A stretch of DNA of 64,000 nucleotides. It comes from Bradyrhizobium tropiciagri. Its GTDB lineage: Bacteria; Pseudomonadota; Alphaproteobacteria; Rhizobiales; Xanthobacteraceae. Under the pieces are notes generated by a model that saw nothing but the letters and a program-made list of their open reading frames with translations, had not been told where the DNA came from and made no database searches. Position 1 is the stretch's first letter, and each line of letters begins with the position of its first letter. The position numbers and the translations under genes are program-made. The stretch is taken from assembly GCF_018130505.1 (NCBI RefSeq), contig NZ_JAFCKH010000014.1, positions 1 to 64,000 on the forward strand. The letters run 5' to 3'. This document shows positions 39,299 to 47,770 of this stretch, piece by piece.

Positions 39299-40930
39299 TT
39301 GACGGTGGAAGCGGTGCCACGGCGCCTCGATCGGAGGCACAGCCAAGGTTTTCGCAGCTTGCGCTATCTCTTCGAGGAGTACGCACTCGACACGGACCGG
39401 CGCGAGTTGCATCGCGGGACGGAGATGATGTCCGTCACGCCACAGGTATTCGACCTGCTCGACTTTCTGATCCGCAACAGGGAGCGCGTCGTCAGCAAAG
39501 ACGACATCATCGATGCCATTTGGAATGGGCGCATCGTGTCGGATGCGGCGTTGACGACACGCTTCAACGCGGCACGCGGCGCTATCGGCGATTCCGGCGA
39601 GGAACAACGCCTCATCAAGACACTGCCGCGCAAGGGTTTCCGGTTCGTCGGCGCGGTCCGGGAAGAGCCCGCGCCGTCCGGCGCGGCTATGGCCGACGCC
39701 CCGGCAGAACCACGGCAGCCCTCCATCGCGCTCCCCGACAAGCCCTCGATTGCCGTGCTCCCATTCCAGAACCTGGGTGCCGACCCGGAGCAAGAGTATT
39801 TCGCCGACGGCGTCGTGGAAGACATCACGATGGCGCTGTCGCGGTTTCGTTGGCTGTTCGTGATCGCACGCAATTCGAGTTTCACCTACAAGGGCCGAAC
39901 CGTGGACATCAAACAGGTCGGTCGCGAACTGGCGGTGCGTTATGTTCTCGAAGGCAGCGTCCGCAAGGCCGGGACTCGCGTTCGTATCGCGGGTCAACTC
40001 ATCGATGCCGAAACCGGAGCCCATCTCTGGGCGGACCGTTTTGACGGCGCGCTGGAGGATATCTTCGATCTGCAGGACGAGCTGACTTCCAGCGTCGTGG
40101 GTGCAATCGCCCCCACGCTGCAGCGTGAAGAAATCAGGCGGGCCCGATGCAAGCCAACCGAGAATCTGGATGCATACGACTATTACTGGCGCGGCTTGGC
40201 GAAGACCCGCTTCTGGACCAGGGACGCGAACAGCGAGGCGCTCCGGCTGTTCCAGAAGGCGATCGAACTCGACCCCCGTCTGGCGTGCGCCCATGGCATG
40301 GCCGCGTGGTGCTACGCCCCGCGCAAGGCGCGTCGCTGGATGATCGATCAGGCACAGGAGACCGCCGAAGCCATCCGGTTGGCCAGGAGAGCGGTGCATC
40401 TGGGCGCGGATGACCCGGTGGCGCTGTGCATGGGTGCATATGTCCTCGCCTTCCTGGCCCATGAGTTCGACGATGCCGTGGCCTTCATGGATCGCGGCCT
40501 GGCGATCAACCCGAACCTGGCGCAAGCCTGGACCCTGAGTGCCTGGATGAGAGTTTGGAAGGGCGAGCCGGACCTCGCCCTCGATCACGCGGCGCGTGCC
40601 ATCCGCCTGAGCCCGCTCGATCCTTACATCTCCAACATCAATGGAGCCGTGGCGTTCGCCCATTTCCTGGCGGGGCGCTACGACATGGCCTCGTCGAGCG
40701 CGGAAAAGGCAATGCGCGCCAATCCGGAGTTCCTGCTGTCAACCTGCATATTCGCAGCCAGCAATGCGCTCGGCGGACATCTTGGAGCAGCCAAAAAAGG
40801 CTTGGCACGGGCACGCGAAATCAATCCCGATTTGCGCGCTTCCAACCTGGAAGATCTGACGCCATTTCGGCAGGCAGAGCATATTGCCCGTCTTGCCAAA
40901 GGTCTTCGGGAAGCCGGGCTGCCGGAATGA
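39299..40930 (+). CDS. CadC/ToxR-like winged-helix regulator with TolB-like and TPR domains
   Basis: Up to 543 residues. The N-terminal OmpR/PhoB-type winged helix (about 24-115: LFEEYALDTDRRELHRG, VTPQVFDLLDFLIRNR, RLIKTLPRKGFRFVG) is followed by a TolB-like domain (KPSIAVLPFQNLGADPEQEYFADGVVEDI) and TPR-like repeats (about 320-500). The same layout occurs in many rhizobial transcription factors fused to adenylate-cyclase-type TPR units; here no cyclase is present. There is no transmembrane helix. The start is uncertain: TTG 39299, GTG 39305 or 39314, or TTG 39359 (giving LRYLFEEY) all fit. Targets unknown. Confidence 0.82.
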   Translation: MTVEAVPRRLDRRHSQGFRSLRYLFEEYALDTDRRELHRGTEMMSVTPQVFDLLDFLIRNRERVVSKDDIIDAIWNGRIVSDAALTTRFNAARGAIGDSGEEQRLIKTLPRKGFRFVGAVREEPAPSGAAMADAPAEPRQPSIALPDKPSIAVLPFQNLGADPEQEYFADGVVEDITMALSRFRWLFVIARNSSFTYKGRTVDIKQVGRELAVRYVLEGSVRKAGTRVRIAGQLIDAETGAHLWADRFDGALEDIFDLQDELTSSVVGAIAPTLQREEIRRARCKPTENLDAYDYYWRGLAKTRFWTRDANSEALRLFQKAIELDPRLACAHGMAAWCYAPRKARRWMIDQAQETAEAIRLARRAVHLGADDPVALCMGAYVLAFLAHEFDDAVAFMDRGLAINPNLAQAWTLSAWMRVWKGEPDLALDHAARAIRLSPLDPYISNINGAVAFAHFLAGRYDMASSSAEKAMRANPEFLLSTCIFAASNALGGHLGAAKKGLARAREINPDLRASNLEDLTPFRQAEHIARLAKGLREAGLPE

Positions 40931-40949
40931 TCGCCGCTTGGGGGCCGAC

Positions 40950-41561
40950 CTAATTCACCTTCTTCTTCGCCGGCGGCTTGGCCGCCGCGGCACGGGCGAG
41001 CGCCGCTTCGCGGCCGGAGGCCAGGATCTCCTCCGACAATTCGCCGTTGCCGGCGATCCGCGACATCACGATGGTGCCCATCATGGTCGCCAGCGTCGCC
41101 ATCGCCTGCTTGCGCGCGGTCTTGCGCGGCACGTCGAGGATCTGGTCGGCAATCATGTCGATCATCTGCTCGAGCTTGAGCGCGAACGCCTTGCGGGTCT
41201 TCGGGGTCTCGCGCGCGATCTCGGCGCCGAGCGAGGGCACCGCGCAGCCCTGGCCCGGATCATCGCGATGAACCGTCGTCAGATAGCCATCGACGATGGT
41301 CGCCAGTCGCTTCTCCGGCGCCACGTCGGCCGTGACCTTGCGCCAACGCTCCGTGGCGCGGTCCATCGCGTAGTTGAAGGCCTCGATCACCAGCGCCTCG
41401 CGCGAATCGAAATGCGCATAGAAGCCGCCATGGGTCAGCCCGGCATCCTTCATCAGGTCAGCAACGCCGATGCCGTGGGCACCCTTCTCGCGCAGCCGCA
41501 CCGAAGCCTTCCGCACGATCCGCGCGTGGGTCTCCTGCTTGTGTTCCTTGGAATAGCGCAT
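40950..41561 (-). CDS. TetR/AcrR-family transcriptional repressor
   Basis: A 203-residue protein. The N-terminal helix-turn-helix lies at about 10-55 (RIVRKASVRLREKGAHGIGVADLMKDAGLTHGGFYAHFDSREALV), followed by an all-helical ligand domain with Cys (PGQGCAVPSL) and a Lys/Ala-rich tail. The 72-bp gap to the downstream PaaI thioesterase gene, and the gap beyond it, each contain TTATATGATTA, suggesting control of both and of itself. Ligand unknown; an acyl-CoA is plausible. Confidence 0.88.
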   Translation of the reverse strand: MRYSKEHKQETHARIVRKASVRLREKGAHGIGVADLMKDAGLTHGGFYAHFDSREALVIEAFNYAMDRATERWRKVTADVAPEKRLATIVDGYLTTVHRDDPGQGCAVPSLGAEIARETPKTRKAFALKLEQMIDMIADQILDVPRKTARKQAMATLATMMGTIVMSRIAGNGELSEEILASGREAALARAAAAKPPAKKKVN

Positions 41562-41582
41562 GCCACTCTCATGAAATGTTTC

Positions 41583-41593
41583 TAATCATATAA
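41583..41593 (-). promoter_or_regulatory. TTATATGATTA motif upstream of the TetR gene
   Basis: On the minus strand this reads TTATATGATTA, 22 bp before the TetR start and 39 bp after the thioesterase stop. The identical 11-mer occurs at 42184-42194. AT-rich in a GC-rich genome, hence notable; TetR binding is inferred. Confidence 0.55.
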
Positions 41594-41632
41594 TAGCAGA
41601 TTTGCGCCGGAAAAGCTGTAGCTATTTCGTAG

Positions 41633-42172
41633 CTACTTCACCTTGGGCTCCTCGCCGATCATGGAAAAGGTCGCGGTTGCGTGCACTGCGAGATTGCCCT
41701 TGCCGTCGCGGACGAATCCCTCGGTGTAGCTGGTCTGGCGCCCGAGCTTGATCACCTTGCCCTCGGCGCTGATGGTTCCCGAGCGCACCGAGAGTGGACG
41801 CAGATAGGTCAGTTTGAGATCCAGCGTTACCGAAGTCTGTCCGGCCGGCAACGCGGTGGAGATCGCGCAGCCCATGGCGGTGTCGAGCAGCGCCGCCGCG
41901 GTCGCGCCGTGCAGCAGGCCGATGGTATTTTCCAGGCTCTCTTGCGGATCGAGTTCCATCACGATCCGCCCTTCGTCGACCACGGCCATGCGGAAGCCGA
42001 TCAGCTTGGCCATCGGCGGCGGCGGCAGGACGCCGTCGCGGATCGCCCGCATCGCCTCGATGCCGGACATCGGCATCGCGGCTTTCGCCACCGGCCCCGG
42101 CGCCTGCCACTCGACGACACGCACGCGCAGCAACTCGGGCGAATGAAGGTCGGTACTCTCGGCGACGGTCAT
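41633..42172 (-). CDS. PaaI-family thioesterase (hotdog fold)
   Basis: A 179-residue protein. The PaaI-type core is NTIGLLHGATAAALLDTAMGCAISTAL, with the hotdog helix, then TLDLKLTYLRPLSVRSGTISAEGKVIKLGRQTSYTEGFV. The family hydrolyses acyl- or phenylacetyl-CoA esters. It sits between the TetR gene and a divergent enoyl-CoA hydratase gene. An upstream motif copy at 42184-42194 lies 12 bp from its start. Confidence 0.85.
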   Translation of the reverse strand: MTVAESTDLHSPELLRVRVVEWQAPGPVAKAAMPMSGIEAMRAIRDGVLPPPPMAKLIGFRMAVVDEGRIVMELDPQESLENTIGLLHGATAAALLDTAMGCAISTALPAGQTSVTLDLKLTYLRPLSVRSGTISAEGKVIKLGRQTSYTEGFVRDGKGNLAVHATATFSMIGEEPKVK

Positions 42173-42183
42173 GACGGCTCCAT

Positions 42184-42194
42184 TTATATGATTA
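42184..42194 (+). promoter_or_regulatory. TTATATGATTA motif in the thioesterase/hydratase divergent gap
   Basis: The same 11-mer as at 41583, in the same orientation relative to the thioesterase start as to the TetR start (reading outward from each start). It lies in the 132-bp divergent promoter region of the thioesterase and enoyl-CoA hydratase genes, followed by CTATAATTCTATAG, another AT-rich dyad. Confidence 0.55.
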
Positions 42195-42304
42195 CTATAA
42201 TTCTATAGATGCGGGCTTCGTGACGCAACTGGCCGCGATCCCTTGACAGCGGCCGGCTTTGTCCCGGACATGGCGCGATCATTCCCTGCTTCCAGAGACC
42301 ATCC

Positions 42305-43075
42305 ATGGACATGCTCAATCCCCATTGCGGCATCGCCGGCGACGCCAGGGGCGTCGTTCGCCTGACGATCTGCAACGCCGGCAAGCTCAACATCCTCAGC
42401 TCCGACGTCACCGACGGCGTGCGCGAGGGTTTTGAACACCTCGCCGCCAACCGCGATATCCGCGCCGTGATCCTGACCGGCGAGAGCGAGCGCAGCATGA
42501 TCGGCGGCGCCGACATCCGGGAGATGGCGCGGCTCGACCAGGCATCCGCGGAAGCCTTCATCAGCCGCCTGCGCGACCTCTGCGAGGCGGTGCGCCAGTT
42601 CCCGGCGCCGGTGATCGCGCGGCTGCCCGGCTGGTGCCTCGGCGGCGGCCTCGAAGTCGCCGCCGCCTGCGACGTCCGCATCGCCGCGCATGACGCGATG
42701 TTCGGCATGCCCGAGGTGCGCGTCGGCATCCCCTCGGTGATCCATGCGGCGCTGCTGCCGCGCCTGATCGGCTGGGGCCGCGCCCGCTGGCTGATGATGA
42801 CCGCAGAGAACATCGACGCACAAACCGCGCTGGCCTGGGGCCTCGTCGACACCGTGGCGAAGCCCGGCGGCCTCGATGACGCCGTCGAGCACACCGTGAA
42901 GGCGTTGCTGGAATGCGGCCCCGAGGCGCTGCGCATCCAGAAGGATCTGCTGCGGCAGTGGGAAGAGCTGCCGCTGACGGAATCGGTCAACCTCAGCGTC
43001 GGCGTGTTCGGACAGTCCTTCCTGACCGGCGAACCGCAGCGTCTGATGCAGGGGTTTTTGGATCGCAAGCGATAG
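42305..43075 (+). CDS. Enoyl-CoA hydratase/isomerase family protein
   Basis: A 256-residue crotonase-fold enzyme. The oxyanion-hole segments are MIGGADIREMA and PGWCLGGGLEVAAACDVRIA; MPEVRVGIPSVIHAALLPRLIGWGRARWLM carries a Glu at the first catalytic position, while the second usual Glu region reads PSVIHA, so only one acidic catalytic residue is visible. It may be an isomerase or a hydratase with altered chemistry. Regulated from the TetR/PaaI divergent promoter. A palindrome begins 10 bp after the stop. Confidence 0.8.
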   Translation: MDMLNPHCGIAGDARGVVRLTICNAGKLNILSSDVTDGVREGFEHLAANRDIRAVILTGESERSMIGGADIREMARLDQASAEAFISRLRDLCEAVRQFPAPVIARLPGWCLGGGLEVAAACDVRIAAHDAMFGMPEVRVGIPSVIHAALLPRLIGWGRARWLMMTAENIDAQTALAWGLVDTVAKPGGLDDAVEHTVKALLECGPEALRIQKDLLRQWEELPLTESVNLSVGVFGQSFLTGEPQRLMQGFLDRKR

Positions 43076-43084
43076 CGGAAGCTT

Positions 43085-43171
43085 GTAGCCCGGATGGAGC
43101 GTAGCGAAATCCGGGAACGCGTTATCCGCGGATCGAGCGGCCCCGGATTGCGCTTCGCTGCACCCGGGTAC
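43085..43171. repeat. Intergenic palindrome, family C copy 2
   Basis: Arms GTAGCCCGGATGGAGCGTAGCG and a somewhat diverged complement ending ACCCGGGTAC. It sits just past the enoyl-CoA hydratase stop. Confidence 0.85.
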
Positions 43172-43371
43172 GGCTGCTGCATATGCTGACGGACTGTTGA
43201 CCACAGGCCTGAGCCCATTAGGCTAGGCTTCATTGCGAGACTGCCCATCCGGATCGAGAACGTCGATCCGAACGCGCTGATCTCGCTGATCGCGGCGCAT
43301 GCCGCCAACAAACAATCACCTTTTGGGGATTCGACGCACGGGGTCACACTCAAAAAGTTGCAGGAGGACAT
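43172..43371. other. Gap upstream of the YdeP-type gene, with an unexplained open frame
   Basis: Apart from the ribosome site GCAGGAGGACAT at its end, no assigned feature. Reading from 43232 in one plus-strand frame gives a protein-like stretch (IARLPIRIENVDPNALISLI and onward) without a usable ATG; it enters the molybdoenzyme gene in another frame. It may be a gene remnant or a leader. Confidence 0.3.
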
Positions 43372-45645
43372 ATGGTCCAAAAGCGCGACGTTCCCGGGAT
43401 CCGCCCTTATGATGCACCGGCCGGCGGCTGGGGCGCCCTCAAGGCCACCGCGGAGGCGGTGCGCACCCAGATGGATTTCGTCGAGGCACCGATCACGCTG
43501 CTGCGGACCAACAAGCCCGACGGCTTCGATTGTCCGGGCTGCGCCTGGCCCGACAAGGAGCACACCTCCACCTTCCAGTTCTGCGAGAACGGCGCCAAGG
43601 CCGTGACCTGGGAGGCGACCAGCAAGCGCGTCACGCCGGAGTTCTTCGCCGCCCACACCGTCACCGAGCTGCTCGGCTGGAGCGACTTCCATCTCGAGAA
43701 CGAGGGCCGCCTCACCCACCCCCTCGCCTATGACGCAGCGAGCGACACCTATCAGCCGATCTCGTGGGACGACGCCTTCGCGCGGATCGGCGCAAGTCTT
43801 CGCGGCCTGCCCGATCCCGACATGGCCGAGTTCTACACCTCCGGCCGGGCCTCGAATGAAGCCGCGTTCCTGTTCCAGATCTTCGCGCGCGAGTACGGCA
43901 GCAGCAATTTTCCAGATTGCTCCAACATGTGCCACGAGGCGACCAGCGTCGGCCTGCCGCAATCGATCGGCATCGGCAAGGGCACGGTGTCGCTGGACGA
44001 CTTCGACCATTGCGAGCTGATCATCGCGATGGGCCACAACCCCGGCACCAATCATCCGCGCATGATGGGCACGCTGTGGGAGGTCTCGCGCCGCGGCGCG
44101 CCGATCATCGTGTTCAATCCGCTGCGCGAGCGCGCGCTGGAGCGGTTCGCCGATCCGCAGGACCCGATCGAGATGGTCACGCTCGGCTCGACGCGGATCG
44201 CCTCGACCTACTACCAGCCCAAGGTCGGCGCCGACGCCGCGGTGCTGAAGGGCATCATGAAGGCGCTGATCGAGATGGACGACGCCACGCGCGACGTGCT
44301 CGATCACGCCTTCATCGCCGAGCACACCCGGGGCTTCGATGCGTTCGCTGCCGATTTGCGCGCCACGCCCTGGGATTCGATCGAGACGGTCTCCGGATTT
44401 GCCCGCGCAAAGCTCGCCGAGGTCGCCGCGCTCTACGCCAAATCCAGGGCCACCATCGTCACCTACGGAATGGGCATCACCCAGCACAGCCGCGGCACCG
44501 ACAACGTCCAACAGATCGCAAACCTGCTGTTGCTGAAGGGCAATTACGGCAAGCCGGGCGCCGGCATCTGCCCGCTGCGCGGTCACTCCAACGTGCAGGG
44601 CAATCGCACCGTCGGCATCACCGAGAAGCCCAACATCCCGATGTATGAGGGCATCGAACGCACCTTCGGCTTCAAGCCGCCGCGCAAACACGGCCATGAC
44701 GCGGTCGCGGCGATGGAAGCGATCGACGACGGCCGGTCGAAGGTGCTGATCGCGCTCGGCGGCAATTTTGCCATCGCGCTGTCCGATCCCGAACGCTGCG
44801 CAGCGGGCATGCGCAAGCTCGAGCTCGCCGTGCATCTGGCGACAAAGCTCAATCGCTCGCATCTTCTGATCGGCAAGCAATCGATCATCCTGCCGGTGCT
44901 CGGCCGCACCGAGCAGGACATCCAGGCCTCCGGGCCGCAGGTCGTGACGGTCGAAGATTCCATGTCGATGGTGCACGCCTCGCGCGGCAAGCTTACTCCG
45001 GCCTCCGAGCATCTGCGTTCGGAATCGGCCATCGTCGCCGGCATTGCGATGGCGACCCTGCCGGCGAGCAAGGTACCGTGGCTGGAATTGATCGCCGACT
45101 ACGACCGCATCCGCGACGCCATCGAGGGCGTGTTCCCCGATTTCAGGGATTACAACGCGCGCATCCGGATTCCCGGCGGCTTCCGCCTGCCGCTGCCGCC
45201 GACCGAGCGCAAATGGACGACGCCGTCAGGCAAGGCCGAATTCCTGATCTTCGATGGCCTCGAGGAGGATCCGGTGCTGAGCGACACGACCGTGCTCAAG
45301 CTCACCACCATCCGCAGCCACGATCAGTACAACACTACGATCTACGGCCTGAACGACCGCTACCGCGGCGTGTTCGGCCGGCGCGATGTGCTGTTTGCGA
45401 ATGCCGACGATCTCTCCGCACTCGGCCTCGCCCATGGCGATCTGGTCGAGATCGAGACCGCGCTGCCGACGGGCGCACCACGCCGCCTCACCCTCACCGC
45501 GATCGCCTATGACATCGCCCGCGGCTCGGTCGCCGCCTATTATCCCGAAGCCAATGGCCTCGTGCCGCTCGACTATCGGGACAAGGAGAGCGGCACGCCA
45601 TCGTACAAGTCGGTGCCCGTCCATTTGCGTCGAGCGGGCTCATAG
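43372..45645 (+). CDS. FdhF/YdeP-family molybdopterin oxidoreductase
   Basis: A 757-residue member of the DMSO-reductase/formate-dehydrogenase superfamily. An N-terminal cluster motif GFDCPGCAWPD with a later Cys in FQFCENG suggests an iron-sulfur site. The metal-ligand region reads NMCHEATSVGLPQSIG, with Cys where FdhF uses selenocysteine. MGHNPGTNHPRMMG is a molybdopterin-binding motif; PSGKAEFLIFD and YEAN-like ends are typical of the C-terminal domain. YdeP is tied to acid resistance in E. coli, but the substrate is unknown. AGGAGG precedes the ATG. No electron-transfer subunit lies next to it. Confidence 0.88.
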   Translation: MVQKRDVPGIRPYDAPAGGWGALKATAEAVRTQMDFVEAPITLLRTNKPDGFDCPGCAWPDKEHTSTFQFCENGAKAVTWEATSKRVTPEFFAAHTVTELLGWSDFHLENEGRLTHPLAYDAASDTYQPISWDDAFARIGASLRGLPDPDMAEFYTSGRASNEAAFLFQIFAREYGSSNFPDCSNMCHEATSVGLPQSIGIGKGTVSLDDFDHCELIIAMGHNPGTNHPRMMGTLWEVSRRGAPIIVFNPLRERALERFADPQDPIEMVTLGSTRIASTYYQPKVGADAAVLKGIMKALIEMDDATRDVLDHAFIAEHTRGFDAFAADLRATPWDSIETVSGFARAKLAEVAALYAKSRATIVTYGMGITQHSRGTDNVQQIANLLLLKGNYGKPGAGICPLRGHSNVQGNRTVGITEKPNIPMYEGIERTFGFKPPRKHGHDAVAAMEAIDDGRSKVLIALGGNFAIALSDPERCAAGMRKLELAVHLATKLNRSHLLIGKQSIILPVLGRTEQDIQASGPQVVTVEDSMSMVHASRGKLTPASEHLRSESAIVAGIAMATLPASKVPWLELIADYDRIRDAIEGVFPDFRDYNARIRIPGGFRLPLPPTERKWTTPSGKAEFLIFDGLEEDPVLSDTTVLKLTTIRSHDQYNTTIYGLNDRYRGVFGRRDVLFANADDLSALGLAHGDLVEIETALPTGAPRRLTLTAIAYDIARGSVAAYYPEANGLVPLDYRDKESGTPSYKSVPVHLRRAGS

Positions 45646-45648
45646 CTT

Positions 45649-45735
45649 GTAGCCCGGATGAAGCGCAGCGAAATCCGGGGCACGCCATCCGCGGATCGAC
45701 CTGCCCCGGATTGCGCTACGCTCCATCCGGGCTAC
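45649..45735. repeat. Intergenic palindrome, family C copy 3
   Basis: Arms GTAGCCCGGATGAAGCGCAGCG and CGCTACGCTCCATCCGGGCTAC. It fills the gap between two convergent genes and probably serves as a transcription barrier for both. Confidence 0.85.
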
Positions 45736-45739
45736 GACC

Positions 45740-47002
45740 TCATCTTGCATTCGCCGGCGCGTGCAGCGGCCAGAGATCGGCGCGCCAATGCAGCGCGATG
45801 CCGAGCATCGCGATGAAGCCGGCGGCGGCGAGCAGCGTGCCGGTGGCGGAATAGCCGATCAGGTCGATCAGGCTGCCGGCGGCGAGCAGGCCGAGCGGCA
45901 GGCCGTAGATCACCATCATGCGCACGCCCATCACGCGGCCGCGCAAGTGCGCGCTGGCGTTGCGCATCAGCATCACGGCGGCTGCGATCATCGACATGCT
46001 CTGCGCGACGCCGGCCAGCACCAGGCAGGCCATCGCCACCGGCATGGTCCTGAGCTCGACGAACACCAGCAGCATCGCATACCAGGCCAGCGTCGCGCCG
46101 ATCAGCAGCCGCGCGATCCGCACGCCGCCGGCCATGCTGAGCGTGATCGAGCCGATCAGCGAGCCAACCGCAAAGCTCGCCGAGAGATAGCCGAGCCCGG
46201 TCTGATCGGTATGGAAGATGTCGCGCGCGACGTAAGGCAGCAAGCCGTTGGTCAGCGGAAACGCGGTGAGGTTGGCGAGGAACGCGACGCAGAGCGCGGC
46301 GCGCATGCCCGGACCACTCCAGGCATAGACGATACCCTCCTTGAGGTCGCGCAGCAGCGTCGCGCCGAACGTGCCGGTGACCGCGTGATCGGCCATGACG
46401 TGGGTCTTCGCCGGGCGTGTCATGCACAGCATTAGCACGGCGGCGAGGAAATAGAAGCAGGTGATCCCGACATAGACGTAGCCGATGCCGAGCGCGGCAA
46501 ACAGCCCGGCCCCGGTCAGCGCGCCGGCGATGCGCGCCGAGTCCTGCGTGGTGCGCGCCAGGCTGATGGCGCCGACCAATTGCTCTGATGGCATGATGTC
46601 GGCGAGCAGCGCGCCGCGCACGCCGAGATCCGACGGGCGGATCACGCCCATGATCGCGACGATGATCATGACCTTCAGAGGCGCCAGGTGCCCGGTCAGC
46701 GCCAGCGTCATCAGGGTCCCGGCGAGCGCCGTATAGGCGAACCGCATCACGGCAAGCAGATCGCGGTGCCCCATGCGATCGCCGATCATGCCGACCACCG
46801 GCGCCACCAGCGTGCCGACATATTGCAGCGAGGCGAGCACGGTCAGCAGCAGCACCGAGCCGGTCTCGACCATGATGTACCAGCCGAGCACCAGCGTCTC
46901 GACCTCGAACGCCCACGAGGTGAGCAGATCGGACGGCCATTGAAAGCGATAGCTGCGGATGCGGAATGGCGCGAGCGCGGAGGTCCGCGTGGGCCCGCTC
47001 AC
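45740..47002 (-). CDS. MFS transporter, Bcr/EntS-like (MFS_3) type
   Basis: About 420 residues with 12 predicted helices. LGWYIMVETGSVLLLTVLASLQYVGTL is helix 1-2; VGMIGDRMGHRDLLAVMR is motif A, and ARTTQDSARIAGALTGAGLF resembles the MFS_3 signature in helix 5. Substrate unknown; relatives export siderophores, macrolides and other compounds. The GTG at 47000-47002 gives a normal start (VSGPTRTSALAPFRIRSYRFQW); a start at 47134 would add 44 mostly basic residues (RIKTQKKPKKKGRERR) and is less likely. Confidence 0.8.
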   Translation of the reverse strand: MSGPTRTSALAPFRIRSYRFQWPSDLLTSWAFEVETLVLGWYIMVETGSVLLLTVLASLQYVGTLVAPVVGMIGDRMGHRDLLAVMRFAYTALAGTLMTLALTGHLAPLKVMIIVAIMGVIRPSDLGVRGALLADIMPSEQLVGAISLARTTQDSARIAGALTGAGLFAALGIGYVYVGITCFYFLAAVLMLCMTRPAKTHVMADHAVTGTFGATLLRDLKEGIVYAWSGPGMRAALCVAFLANLTAFPLTNGLLPYVARDIFHTDQTGLGYLSASFAVGSLIGSITLSMAGGVRIARLLIGATLAWYAMLLVFVELRTMPVAMACLVLAGVAQSMSMIAAAVMLMRNASAHLRGRVMGVRMMVIYGLPLGLLAAGSLIDLIGYSATGTLLAAAGFIAMLGIALHWRADLWPLHAPANAR

Positions 47003-47280
47003 GACGCGATGACGCGTTTCACGGCGTTCTCTGCCCTTCTTTTTTGGCTTCTTCTGGGTCTTGATTCTCTTGGGAAAACGTCCCGGACGGAACCGTAGCG
47101 GCGGCAAGGCCCGTGTCAATTGCCGGCGCCGCATGCCGCCATGCCGGAGGCGTCACCCGGCGAAGCCGCCGCGGCGCGGTCACGGAGCGCCGGTCCCACA
47201 CCACTGCCAGTTTTTCCCAGCCGCAGGAACGAAGCGACTTTTATCCAGTTCTCCGTTTCAGGGAATCTGGAGAGGCAGAG

Positions 47281-47427
47281 ATGGGTATGGGCGAACAGTT
47301 TGCATGCGCGTCGTTGGTATCGCTGTTTTCAATCGCGCTCCTCGTCACGGCCAACCTGTTCGTGGCGTCAAGACCGGCCAAGAACTTCGCCATGCCGGCG
47401 GCGCAGCAGGTCCGGATTCCGCTCTAG
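47281..47427 (+). CDS. Small membrane protein (48 aa)
   Basis: MGMGEQFACASLVSLFSIALLVTANLFVA starts with a short polar end and one strong helix; the tail RPAKNFAMPAAQQVRIPL is polar. GGAGAGG precedes the ATG by 6 bases. A longer in-frame start exists upstream but lacks a ribosome site. Function unknown. Confidence 0.55.
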   Translation: MGMGEQFACASLVSLFSIALLVTANLFVASRPAKNFAMPAAQQVRIPL

Positions 47428-47481
47428 CGGTGCGCTCCGATCGCGCGCAATCCCGATAACATCGGCGCAACGTCGTCAGCA

Positions 47482-47610
47482 AAAAAAGCGGCTCCGACGC
47501 AGCCGGGGGACTGCGCCGGAGCTCTTGCTTGGGAAGTTGATTGTGTCTCAAATCACAGCGTCAACTGCGGCGGGCACAAATCGTTCCGACACCCATTGCT
47601 TAACTTTCCT
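47482..47610 (-). ncRNA. Candidate small RNA ending at a strong minus-strand terminator
   Basis: The terminator at 47492-47523 with a T7 tail points out on the minus strand, but no minus-strand gene lies between it and 48352. The about 85 bases before the stem carry no ORF of note and contain tracts such as ACAATCAACTTCCCAAGCAAGAGC suitable for base pairing. The 5' end is unknown; the boundary at 47610 is a guess. Could instead end a long antisense transcript. Confidence 0.4.
47492..47523 (-). terminator. Intrinsic terminator (minus strand)
   Basis: Minus-strand sequence: GCTCCGGCGCAG, loop TCCCCCGG, CTGCGTCGGAGC, then CGCTTTTTTTGC. The 12-bp stem has a single mismatch and the T-run (A7 at 47482-47488 on the plus strand) is ideal for a Rho-independent terminator. 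Confidence 0.85.
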
Positions 47611-47770
47611 GTCTCATTGACTCGCGGCGACCTGAATGTTTGTCAGTGGACAGCACCGCGAGCACAGGATTCGCTCGCCGGCAGAATGCAATCTCCAGGA
47701 ACCGTTGCCATTTATTCCCGTTGTTCGGCGCCGGCGCGGACGTCCGGTCCGTGATGGCGGTGAACGTGCA

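Noticed and set aside
42184-45012. 942-codon minus-strand open frame opposite the molybdoenzyme gene
   Set aside because: It crosses the enoyl-CoA hydratase and a palindrome, is low complexity, and lies antisense to a well-supported enzyme; a result of high GC.
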